From positions 1 to 13,045 of the forward strand of contig DVIM01000009.1 in NCBI GenBank assembly GCA_018711265.1: a stretch of DNA of 13,045 nt, written 5' to 3'. The notes under the pieces were generated by a model. It did no database searches and was not told the DNA's origin. It was given only the letters and a program-made list of their open reading frames with translations. Source of the DNA: Spyradocola merdavium (GTDB lineage Bacteria; Bacillota; Clostridia; Christensenellales; UBA1750). The position numbers and the translations under genes are program-made. Positions within the stretch are counted from its first letter, which is position 1, and each line of letters begins with the position of its first letter. Below are positions 1-6,043 of this stretch, piece after piece.

Positions 1-983
1 AGGACGTCGAACGCGCCGGCGAGCAGGATCTTGTGGTCGCGCAGGAGCGCGGAGAGGATGTCCGTGTCCGTCAGCCCCTGCGGCACGCGGAAGGCCGTAA
101 CCGTGTTGGAGAACCCGTCCTTGAGGTAGAGGGAGAGGCCGCCGGCGACCAGCGCCTCGCGCACGCCCGCGGCCACGCGCGCGTGGCGGGCGAAGATCCC
201 CGGCTCCTCGAGCACGTTGTCCAGCGCGCGGGCAAAGCCGTGGATGTCGCAGGCGGGCATGGTGTAGGGGAACCACTGCTTCTCATAGTAGTCGCGCAGG
301 GCGAGCAGGTTCGCGTAGAAGGAGGCGATGGGCGTCTTGCGCGCCTCCATGCGGCGGAAGGCGTCCTGGGACACGGTGACCATGGTCAGCCCCGTCGGGC
401 AGGAGAGCGCCTTCTGCGACCCGCCCAGCAGCACGTCGATCTTGGCGCGGCGCGCGTCCACGGGGTTGCCGAACATCCCGGACACCGAGTCCACGACCGT
501 GAGGATTCCGTATTCCTTCAGGATCGGGCAGAGGGCGTGGATGTCGTTGAGCACGCCGGAGGGCGTGTCGCAGTGCACGAGCGTGGCGTAGCGGAAGTCC
601 GCGTCCTTCTTGAGGAAGGCGCGCAGGGCCTCGGGCGCGATCGGCGCGTGGGGGTCCGTGGAAAAGAGCACGGGCTCCCCGCCGTAGATGCGCACAAAGT
701 CCGCAAACCCGCGGCCGAAGATGCCGTTGTCCAGCACCAGCACGCGGTCGCCCGGCTCGGTCAGCGACGCGCAGGCCGCCTCCAGGCCCAGAATGCCCTC
801 GCCGCTGAGCAGGAAGGAGGGATTCGCCGTGTTCAGGAAGTGCGAATACTTGGCGCAGGTCCTCTTGTAGAAGTCATAGAACTCCGGGTCCAGGTCCGAG
901 TTCCCGGCCTGGATCGCGCGGGCCTCGAGCACGTTTTTGCGGACCTTGCTCGGCCCGGGGGTGAGCATGTTGTAATCGTACAT
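1..983 (-). CDS. Class V PLP-dependent aminotransferase (alanine-glyoxylate / serine-pyruvate type), 3' end outside window
   Basis: The frame is open from an ATG at 983 down to base 1 with no stop, so about 327 residues are visible and the C-terminus is missing. An AAGGAGGTC ribosome binding site lies a few bases upstream. The protein begins MYDYNMLTPGPSKV, and the TPGP motif is typical of the alanine-glyoxylate / serine-pyruvate aminotransferase group of class V (fold type I) enzymes. The VVDSVSG segment gives Asp165, expected to contact the PLP pyridine nitrogen. GGSQKALS gives Lys191, expected to form the Schiff base. Family members transfer an amino group between small amino acids and 2-oxoacids such as pyruvate or glyoxylate in the cytoplasm. 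Substrate cannot be told from sequence; serine, alanine or a phosphonate amine are all possible. Members are usually 360-400 residues, so roughly 30-70 lie outside. It is transcribed alone, away from the lipoprotein gene. Confidence 0.9.
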   Translation of the reverse strand, partial: MYDYNMLTPGPSKVRKNVLEARAIQAGNSDLDPEFYDFYKRTCAKYSHFLNTANPSFLLSGEGILGLEAACASLTEPGDRVLVLDNGIFGRGFADFVRIYGGEPVLFSTDPHAPIAPEALRAFLKKDADFRYATLVHCDTPSGVLNDIHALCPILKEYGILTVVDSVSGMFGNPVDARRAKIDVLLGGSQKALSCPTGLTMVTVSQDAFRRMEARKTPIASFYANLLALRDYYEKQWFPYTMPACDIHGFARALDNVLEEPGIFARHARVAAGVREALVAGGLSLYLKDGFSNTVTAFRVPQGLTDTDILSALLRDHKILLAGAFDV

Positions 984-1027
984 GGGATTTGACCTCCTTG
1001 GCGGGCGCGCAGCGCGCCTCTTTTTCC

Positions 1028-1056
1028 ATGATAGCGCAAACGCGCGCATTTGTTAA
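1028..1056 (-). promoter_or_regulatory. SigA-type promoter of the class V aminotransferase gene
   Basis: Read on the minus strand, TTAACA (1056-1051) is followed after exactly 17 bases by TATCAT (1033-1028). Each hexamer matches consensus at 5 of 6 bases. Transcription would start near 1021, giving a leader of about 40 bases before the ATG at 983. Confidence 0.75.
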
Positions 1057-1106
1057 GCGCGGATTTGACGAAATTTTTGCCCTGGGGACGGATGTGCGCA
1101 ATGGAA

Positions 1107-1135
1107 TTGACCGCGGCGCGCATTTGTGGTACGAT
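1107..1135 (+). promoter_or_regulatory. SigA-type promoter of the small lipoprotein gene
   Basis: TTGACC (1107-1112) and TACGAT (1130-1135) are separated by 17 bases. A TGG triplet directly before the -10 gives an extended -10 character, as at the pheS promoter. The expected start near 1142 leaves a leader of about 45 bases. Confidence 0.7.
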
Positions 1136-1186
1136 AGCAGAAGATTCCTGCGCCCATGCGGGGCGAGACAAAGGGGGAAAAACGCA

Positions 1187-1525
1187 ATGAAGAAGATCAA
1201 GGCGGCGCTCGCGCTGGTCCTGCTCCTGGCGCTCGCGCTCGCGGCGACGGGCTGCGGCGCGCAGTCGCTGATCATCGGCTCCTGGGTGGACGACACGCAG
1301 TCCCTCACCATGCAGCTGGGCAAGGACGGCCAGGCGATCGTCACGGCCTACAATTTCCCGCTGGAGGTCACCTACACCTACGAGGGCGACGTGCTGACCA
1401 TCCTCTATTCCGAGGACATCACGGATACGGGCACGGTCACCTTCTACGGCGACAACGAGTTCGTCTGGGAGAAGACGGACGAGGACGGCGAGCTCTACTG
1501 GGAAACCTACACGCGCCAGGGCTGA
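1187..1525 (+). CDS. Small predicted lipoprotein of unknown function (lipocalin-like beta domain suspected)
   Basis: This 112-residue protein has an N-terminal lysine pair, a leucine/alanine-rich hydrophobic stretch (about residues 6-20) and a lipobox-like AATGC ending at Cys23. It is therefore expected to be lipid-anchored on the outer face of the membrane. The mature part is short, acidic and rich in alternating beta-type segments (GSWVDD, TYTYEGDVLTI, TGTVTFYGD, ELYWETY). This resembles the small lipocalin-like or DUF5640-type domains common in Clostridia, but that is an inference from pattern only. The start at 1187 is chosen over longer in-frame ATGs because it has a purine-rich AAGGGGG site upstream, begins a proper signal peptide, and lies after the predicted promoter at 1107-1135. 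It forms a single-gene unit ended by the hairpin at 1539-1582. Confidence 0.85.
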   Translation: MKKIKAALALVLLLALALAATGCGAQSLIIGSWVDDTQSLTMQLGKDGQAIVTAYNFPLEVTYTYEGDVLTILYSEDITDTGTVTFYGDNEFVWEKTDEDGELYWETYTRQG

Positions 1526-1538
1526 CGCGCGGGGACAG

Positions 1539-1582
1539 AAAGCGGGGCGAAGGATTGCAAAGCAACCCTTCGCCCCGCTTTT
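1539..1582 (+). terminator. Rho-independent terminator after the lipoprotein gene, probably bidirectional
   Basis: A 13-bp perfect stem (1541-1553 paired with 1567-1579) is extended by A-T pairs at its base and ends in a short T run. It lies between two convergent genes, so it can also stop transcription coming from the minus-strand gene that ends at 1617. The T run is only 4 bases, which is modest. Confidence 0.75.
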
Positions 1583-1616
1583 CGCGCGCCCGGGGGAAAA
1601 GCCCCCGCGGCGGCCC

Positions 1617-1745
1617 TTAGGCTCTGCGCAGCTTGCGGATGGCCAGGACCAGCGCGACGATGGCGAGCGCGCCCACGGCGGCGCACCCCAGGAAAATGAG
1701 GAGGTTCAGACCGTGCATCAGGAGGGAGACGGGATTTGGCGCCAT
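1617..1745 (-). CDS. Small single-pass membrane protein, 42 residues
   Basis: A short frame starts at an ATG (1745-1743) with AAGGAG about 9 bases upstream and ends at TAA. The translation begins MAPNPVSLLMHGLNLL and ends AIRKLRRA. Residues about 10-34 form one uninterrupted hydrophobic helix (LNLLIFLG...ALAIVALVLAI), and the C-terminal tail RKLRRA is strongly basic. By the positive-inside rule this predicts an outside N-terminus and a cytoplasmic tail. I do not recognise a family, and function is unknown. A minus-strand promoter with a perfect TTGACA (1791-1818) and the good ribosome binding site argue that it is expressed. The gene lies alone between a terminator and the pheST control region. 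A pheST-linked role is possible only by position. Confidence 0.7.
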   Translation of the reverse strand: MAPNPVSLLMHGLNLLIFLGCAAVGALAIVALVLAIRKLRRA

Positions 1746-1790
1746 ACCTTCACGCTCCTTTTTTGAAAAAATGCGGGAACTCCTACCTAT

Positions 1791-1818
1791 AGAATAGCAA
1801 AATTTCCGCGCTTGTCAA
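1791..1818 (-). promoter_or_regulatory. Promoter of the 42-residue membrane protein gene
   Basis: On the minus strand a perfect TTGACA (1818-1813) is followed after 16 bases by TATTCT (1796-1791). It is arranged back to back with the pheST promoter. The two -35 regions form an inverted repeat, CTTGTCAAG (1811-1819) and CTTGACAAG (1838-1846). Confidence 0.65.
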
Positions 1819-1838
1819 GGCGTTTTGGCGAAACCTGC

Positions 1839-1867
1839 TTGACAAGGCGCGGCGCATGTGGTATAAC
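1839..1867 (+). promoter_or_regulatory. SigA-type promoter of the pheST operon
   Basis: A perfect TTGACA (1839-1844), a 17-base spacer and TATAAC (1862-1867) preceded by TGG make a strong, near-consensus extended promoter. Transcription should start close to 1874, just before the T-box stem I. Confidence 0.9.
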
Positions 1868-1873
1868 GGGAGC

Positions 1874-2130
1874 AGTTGGCTGGGATGAGTTGCAGTAAGC
1901 GCCCCTTCGGAAATCCCACAAGAGAACGTCCGCCATCGGCTGGAAGCGGACGGGGAGGGGAGGGCGCGCCGAAGTTCGCCTCGGAGCCGGCTCGGGTGCG
2001 CCCGCTACAGCGCGCAAGAGGCCGCGCATGTGCGCCAAAGGGTTTGCGCGCAGGCTGCGGTGAATTTGGGTGGTACCACGTTGGAGCTGACGGCCCCTGC
2101 GTCCCAATGGGGATGCAGGGGCCTTTTTTT
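1874..2130 (+). promoter_or_regulatory. T-box riboswitch leader, tRNA-Phe specific (specifier TTC)
   Basis: The transcribed leader holds the hallmark T-box sequence GGGTGGTACCACG (2068-2080), whose UGG bulge binds the free acceptor end of uncharged tRNA. Its partner GTCCC is at 2101-2105, so GGG (2068-2070) can pair with CCC (2103-2105) in the antiterminator. Stem I features are visible in order: an AGTA motif (1894-1897), stem strand GCGCCC (1899-1904), an AGAGA motif (1921-1925), the returning GGGCGC strand, then the specifier loop GAAG-TTC-GCC. The candidate specifier TTC at 1975-1977 is a Phe codon and matches the downstream genes. When tRNA-Phe is uncharged, the antiterminator forms and pheST is transcribed. 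When it is charged, the hairpin at 2092-2130 terminates. Exact stem II and III boundaries were not resolved. Confidence 0.93.
2092..2130 (+). terminator. T-box attenuator terminator
   Basis: GGCCCCTGC (2092-2100) pairs with GCAGGGGCC (2115-2123), with further pairing inside, followed by seven T residues (2124-2130). The left arm and loop overlap the GTCCC used by the antiterminator, so the two structures exclude each other. Confidence 0.93.
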
Positions 2131-2168
2131 ATCCCGTGGAAGCCGAAAAACGAGAGGGAGGAACCATC

Positions 2169-3203
2169 ATGCAGGAGAAACTGGACGAGATCCGGCGCAG
2201 CGTGCAGGAGCAGCTTCTTGCCGCCGGGGACAGCGCGCAGGTCGAGCAGATCCGCGTTTCCGTGCTCGGCCGCAAGGGCGAGCTGACCGCGCTGCTCAAG
2301 GGCATGGGCAAGCTCAGCCCGGAGGAGCGGCCCATCGTCGGCCAGCAGGTCAACGCCCTGCGCCAGGAGATCGAGGCCGCGCTCGCGGCAAAGGAAGCGG
2401 AGCTGCAGGAGAAGGAGAAGCAGGCGCGCCTGGAGAAGGAGGCGCTGGACGTCTCCATCCCCGGAAAGCCGGTCAAGGTGGGCAACGTCCACCCGCTTTC
2501 TTCGACCCTGGAGAAGATCATCACGATCTTCACGGGCCTGGGCTTTTCCGTGGTCGAAGGGCCGGAGGTGGAGCTGGATCACTATAACTTTGAGCTGCTC
2601 AACCTGCCCAAGAACCATCCCGCCCGCGACGCGCAGGACACCTTCTATTTCAACGAAAACATCCTGCTGCGCACGCACACCTCGCCCGTGCAGGCGCGCA
2701 CCATGCTCTCCCAGAAGCCGCCGATCCGCATCATCTGCCCGGGCCGCGTCTACCGCGTGGACGAGCTGGACGCGACCCACAGCCCGGTCTTCTCCCAGTG
2801 CGAGGGCCTGGTCATCGACGAGGGCGTGACCATGGGCGACCTCAAGGGCACGCTGGACGCCTTTGCGCAGGCCATGTACGGCGAGGGCATCCAAACGCGG
2901 TTCCGCCCCTCCTTCTTCCCGTTCACGGAGCCCTCGGCCGAGGTGGACGTCACCTGCGCGGCCTGCAAGGGCGCGGGCTGCCGCATCTGCAAGGGCACCG
3001 GCTGGATCGAGATCCTCGGCGCGGGCATGGTCAATCCGCACGTGCTGGAGATGTGCGGCATCGACCCGGAGCGCTACACGGGCTTTGCCTTCGGCATCGG
3101 CATCGAGCGCGTCACGAACCTGAAGTACAACGTGCCGGACATGCACCTGCTGTTTGAGAACGACCTGCGGTTCCTTTCGCAGTTTGGAAAAGGGAGGGTC
3201 TAA
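2169..3203 (+). CDS. pheS: Phenylalanyl-tRNA synthetase alpha subunit (PheRS alpha)
   Basis: The 344-residue protein is the catalytic subunit of the alpha2-beta2 enzyme that charges tRNA-Phe with phenylalanine using ATP. Residues about 1-95 form the helical, coiled-coil tRNA-contact arm. The class II catalytic core follows: DTFYF (157-161), LLRTHTSPVQ (motif 2 region, 166-175), GRVYRVDELDATHSPVF (192-208), FRPSFFPFTEPSAEVDV (245-261) and the motif 3 region GIGIERVTNLKY (309-320). A C-x2-C-x4-C-x2-C cluster (Cys263, 266, 271, 274) sits before WIEILGAGMVNPHVL. Such a knuckle occurs in many bacterial PheS proteins and may bind zinc. The start at 2169 has GGGAGG 7 bases upstream and gives the usual family length. 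An in-frame ATG at 2136 lies only 5 bases after the attenuator T run and lacks a ribosome binding site. Three bases separate it from pheT. Confidence 0.97.
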   Translation: MQEKLDEIRRSVQEQLLAAGDSAQVEQIRVSVLGRKGELTALLKGMGKLSPEERPIVGQQVNALRQEIEAALAAKEAELQEKEKQARLEKEALDVSIPGKPVKVGNVHPLSSTLEKIITIFTGLGFSVVEGPEVELDHYNFELLNLPKNHPARDAQDTFYFNENILLRTHTSPVQARTMLSQKPPIRIICPGRVYRVDELDATHSPVFSQCEGLVIDEGVTMGDLKGTLDAFAQAMYGEGIQTRFRPSFFPFTEPSAEVDVTCAACKGAGCRICKGTGWIEILGAGMVNPHVLEMCGIDPERYTGFAFGIGIERVTNLKYNVPDMHLLFENDLRFLSQFGKGRV

Positions 3204-3206
3204 GGA

Positions 3207-5612
3207 ATGCTCGCACCGCTTTCTTGGCTGAAACAATACGTATCCATCGACATGGCGCCCGAGGAATTCGCCCGCCGCATGATCATGAACGGCAACGCGG
3301 TCGAGGAGGTCGAAAACCTCGCCGCCGAGGTCGAAAACGTGGTCGTGGGCAAGGTCCTGTCCGTCGCGCCGCACGCCAACTCCGACCACCTGCACATCTG
3401 CCAGGTGGACGTTGGGCAGGGGGAGCCCATCCAGATCGTCACCGGCGCGGACAACATGGCCGCGGGCGACTTTGTGCCCGTGGCGCTGCACGACTCGCAC
3501 CTGCCCGGCGGCGTGCACATCAAGCGCGGCAAGCTCCGCGGCGAGGTCTCCAACGGCATGATGTGCTCCGGCGAGGAGCTGGGCGTGCCCGCGGACGTCT
3601 ACCCCTCCAACGTGGAGCACGGCCTGCTGATCCTGCGGGAAAAGAGCCTCGTGCCCGGCCAGGACATCCGCCCGGTGCTGGGCCTGGACGACGCGGTCCT
3701 GAACTTTGAGATCCTGGCCAACCGGCCGGACTGCCTGTCCATGCTGGGCCTTGCGCACGAGGCCGCGGTCGTCGCCGGCGGCGCGGTGCAGGAGCCGGCC
3801 TGTGACGTCGCGCCCGCGGGCGAGGGCACGGTCGAGGACCTGGTGGACGTCTCCGTCGAGGCGCCGGACCTCTGCCGCCGCTACTGCGCCGCGGCCATCC
3901 GCAACATCCATATCGCGCCCTCGCCGCTCTGGATGCGCCAGGCGCTGCACAAGGCGGGCGTGCGCCCGATCAACAACGTCGTGGACATCACCAACTACGT
4001 CATGCTCGAGATGGGCCAGCCCATGCACGCCTTTGACCTGGACCAGGTCCGCGGCCGCAAGATCCTCGTGCGCCGCGCCAGGGACGGCGAGACCATCCAG
4101 ACCCTGGACGGCAAGGACCGGGAGCTGACGCAGAACATGCTTGTCATCGCCGACGCCGAGGGCGCGACCGGCCTTGCCGGCATCATGGGCGGGCAGGAGA
4201 GCGAGATCACGGAGAACACGAAGCTCGTGCTCTTTGAGTCCGCGTGCTTCGACTCCGCCTGCACGCGCCAGGCCGGCCGCTCCCTTGGCATGCACACCGA
4301 GGCGCAGGGCCGCTTTGAGCGCGGCGTCAACGAGCGCCTCTGCCGCAAGGCCCTGGAGCGCGCGCTGCACCTGATGCAGGAGCTGGGCGCGGGCGAGGTC
4401 GTCCCCGGCGTGATCGACATCTACCCGCAGGAGAAGCCCCTGCCCGTCGTGCGCGCCAAGGCGGACTACCTCTACACGCTCATGGGCGTGGAGGTGCCCA
4501 TGGAGACGATGCAGGAGATCCTGACGGGCCTTGGCATCGCCACGCGCGTCGAGGGGGACGAGCTCGTCTGCACGAGCCCCGTCTGGCGGCAGGACATCGT
4601 GCGCGGCGCGGACATCGCCGAGGAGGTGCTGCGCATCTATGGCTACGACCACATCCCCTCCACCAAGATGCGCAAAGCCGAATCCGGCCGCAACTCCGAG
4701 CACCAGACGCGCGACGCGATCGTGCGCAAGCTCCTGTGCGGCATGGGCGCCTACGAGGCGGCGACCTTCTCCTTCATCGGGCCGAAGTGGCTGGATGCCC
4801 TGCGCCTGCCGGAGGATTCGCCCCTGCGCCTGGCCGCGCGGCTGCAAAACCCCTTGGGCGAGGAGAACTCCCTTATGCGCACGACGCTCGTGCCCTCCAT
4901 GCTGAACGTCCTTGCCACCAACTTCAACCGCGGCAACGCGGGCGCGGCCTTCTTTGAGATCAGCAAGCGCTTCCTGCCCAAGGCCCTGCCGCTGACGGAG
5001 CTGCCCGAGGAGCGGCCGAGCCTGTGCATCGGCCTGTACGGCGAGGACGCGGACTTCTACGCGCTCAAGGGCATGGTCGAGGCGCTGTTTGCGGCCTTCG
5101 GCGTGGAGGACGTGGCCTTCCAGCGCGCGGGGGACGCGGCGCCCTGGCTGCACCCGGGCCGCGGCGCGGCCGCCTTCTGCGGCAAGATTTGCCTGGGCAC
5201 CCTGGGCGAGGCGCATCCGGACACGATGGAAGCCTTCGACTGCAAGGCGCGCGCCTACGTGGCCGAGATCGACCTGGCCGCGCTGGAATCCTGCCAGACC
5301 TACGTCTCCGGCGTGCGCGACATGCCCAAGTTCCCGGCCGTGCAGCGCGACTTCGCCTTCGTCCTGAAGGAGGAGACGCCCGTGGGCGACGTGATGCGCT
5401 GCGCCAAGAAGGCGGCCGGCGCGCTTTGCGAGGGCGTGCAGCTCTTTGACATCTACCGCGGCCAGCCCATCGCCGAGGGCGAAAAGTCCGTCGCGCTCAA
5501 GGTCGTGCTGCGCGCCGCGGACCACACCCTGGAGGAAGAGGAGATCGTCCGCGTCTGCGACGCGGTGGTCGCCGCGGTTTCGGCAAATTTCGGCGCGCGG
5601 TTGCGTTCCTGA
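3207..5612 (+). CDS. pheT: Phenylalanyl-tRNA synthetase beta subunit (PheRS beta)
   Basis: The 801-residue length is normal for a full bacterial PheT. Domains in order: an N-terminal MLAPLSWLKQYV segment; an EMAP-like tRNA-binding OB domain (about 40-150, with HANSDHLHICQVDVG and SNGMMCSGEELG); the B3/4 editing domain, which clears mischarged Tyr-tRNA-Phe (about 210-385, with INNVVDITNYVMLEMGQPMHAFD); the B5 DNA-binding-like fold (about 410-485, ending WRQDIVRGADIAEEVLRIYGYD); a catalytic-like core (about 490-690, with NPLGEENSLMRTTLVPSML); and a C-terminal ferredoxin-like anticodon-binding domain (about 708-801, MPKFPAVQRDFAFVL onward). AGGGAGG lies 9 bases before the ATG. It is co-transcribed with pheS from the T-box promoter. 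The last bases overlap the -35 of the zapA promoter. Confidence 0.97.
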   Translation: MLAPLSWLKQYVSIDMAPEEFARRMIMNGNAVEEVENLAAEVENVVVGKVLSVAPHANSDHLHICQVDVGQGEPIQIVTGADNMAAGDFVPVALHDSHLPGGVHIKRGKLRGEVSNGMMCSGEELGVPADVYPSNVEHGLLILREKSLVPGQDIRPVLGLDDAVLNFEILANRPDCLSMLGLAHEAAVVAGGAVQEPACDVAPAGEGTVEDLVDVSVEAPDLCRRYCAAAIRNIHIAPSPLWMRQALHKAGVRPINNVVDITNYVMLEMGQPMHAFDLDQVRGRKILVRRARDGETIQTLDGKDRELTQNMLVIADAEGATGLAGIMGGQESEITENTKLVLFESACFDSACTRQAGRSLGMHTEAQGRFERGVNERLCRKALERALHLMQELGAGEVVPGVIDIYPQEKPLPVVRAKADYLYTLMGVEVPMETMQEILTGLGIATRVEGDELVCTSPVWRQDIVRGADIAEEVLRIYGYDHIPSTKMRKAESGRNSEHQTRDAIVRKLLCGMGAYEAATFSFIGPKWLDALRLPEDSPLRLAARLQNPLGEENSLMRTTLVPSMLNVLATNFNRGNAGAAFFEISKRFLPKALPLTELPEERPSLCIGLYGEDADFYALKGMVEALFAAFGVEDVAFQRAGDAAPWLHPGRGAAAFCGKICLGTLGEAHPDTMEAFDCKARAYVAEIDLAALESCQTYVSGVRDMPKFPAVQRDFAFVLKEETPVGDVMRCAKKAAGALCEGVQLFDIYRGQPIAEGEKSVALKVVLRAADHTLEEEEIVRVCDAVVAAVSANFGARLRS

Positions 5613-5629
5613 GCCAAAGCGGGTATAAT
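5601..5629 (+). promoter_or_regulatory. Promoter for zapA inside the 3' end of pheT
   Basis: A perfect TATAAT (5624-5629) lies 17 bases after TTGCGT (5601-5606), a weak -35 matching only TTG. Transcription would start near 5636, giving a leader of about 26 bases. It would let zapA be expressed when the T-box shuts off pheST. Confidence 0.65.
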
Positions 5630-5661
5630 AAGGGCAGCACAAGTCGCGGGGAGGGAGAGCG

Positions 5662-5958
5662 ATGAAGAAGAACCGGGCCGTGGTCACCGTCCACGGCAGG
5701 GAGTACACGCTCCTGGGCGAGGAGCCGACCGACTACATGCAGCGCGTGGCCGCGTATGTGGACCGCCGCATGTCGGAGATTTCCTTTTCCGCGCCCCTGT
5801 CCGAGGACCGCTTGATGGCGCTGACCGCGCTCAACCTTGCGGACGAGCTCTTAAAGAGCAAGGACGAGGTCGCCGCCATGCGCCGGGAGATGGCCAACAT
5901 GCGCCGCGAGATGGCCGCCCTGCGCAAGAAGAGCGCCGAGGGCGCAAAGCCGGAGTAA
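5662..5958 (+). CDS. zapA: Cell division protein ZapA
   Basis: The 98-residue cytoplasmic protein matches the small ZapA family, which binds and bundles FtsZ filaments to stabilise the Z-ring. The N-terminal globular part has the family pattern VTVHGREYTLLGEEPTDYMQRVAAYVDRRM (residues 8-37). It is followed by a helix with SEDRLMALTALNLADELLK, then a charged coiled coil (about 52-92) with a near-repeat MRREMANM / MRREMAAL that would mediate dimer and tetramer formation. A GGGAGGGAG ribosome binding site lies just before the ATG. Placement right after pheT is the known gene order in many Bacillota; for example, zapA lies near pheST in Bacillus subtilis. It is probably expressed from its own promoter plus read-through from pheT, and it ends at a strong terminator. 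Confidence 0.93.
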   Translation: MKKNRAVVTVHGREYTLLGEEPTDYMQRVAAYVDRRMSEISFSAPLSEDRLMALTALNLADELLKSKDEVAAMRREMANMRREMAALRKKSAEGAKPE

Positions 5959-5968
5959 ACGAACCAAC

Positions 5969-6016
5969 GGGAGCCGTTCCCCCCTTTTCACAGATGGGGA
6001 ACGGCTCCCTTTTTTT
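5969..6016 (+). terminator. Strong Rho-independent terminator after zapA
   Basis: GGGAGCCGTTCCCC (5969-5982) pairs perfectly over 14 bp with 5996-6009 and is followed by seven T residues (6010-6016). It closes the pheST-zapA transcription unit and shields the repeat array from plus-strand transcription. Confidence 0.93.
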
Positions 6017-6043
6017 GCCGGCCGGCCGCAGCGCCCGCGCGCG

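Noticed and set aside
33..992. Plus-strand open frame of about 320 codons opposite the aminotransferase
   Set aside because: The minus strand encodes a clear class V aminotransferase with PLP-binding Lys and Asp. The plus-strand frame is Arg/Gly/Val/His-rich shadow sequence.
2136..2168. Upstream in-frame ATG at 2136 as the pheS start
   Set aside because: It lies 5 bases after the attenuator T run and has no ribosome binding site, whereas 2169 has GGGAGG and gives the usual 344-residue protein.
2955..2990. C-x2-C-x4-C-x2-C cluster in PheS as a novel zinc insertion
   Set aside because: From knowledge of the family, many bacterial PheS proteins carry this cysteine knuckle just before the WIEILG segment, so it is not unusual.
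1815..5708. Very long open frame of about 1300 codons on the minus strand across pheS and pheT
   Set aside because: It is the antisense shadow of two certain genes. Strong C/G at third codon positions removes stop codons from that antisense frame. Its translation is low-complexity (rich in Ala, Arg, His, Leu, Val) with no recognisable domain.
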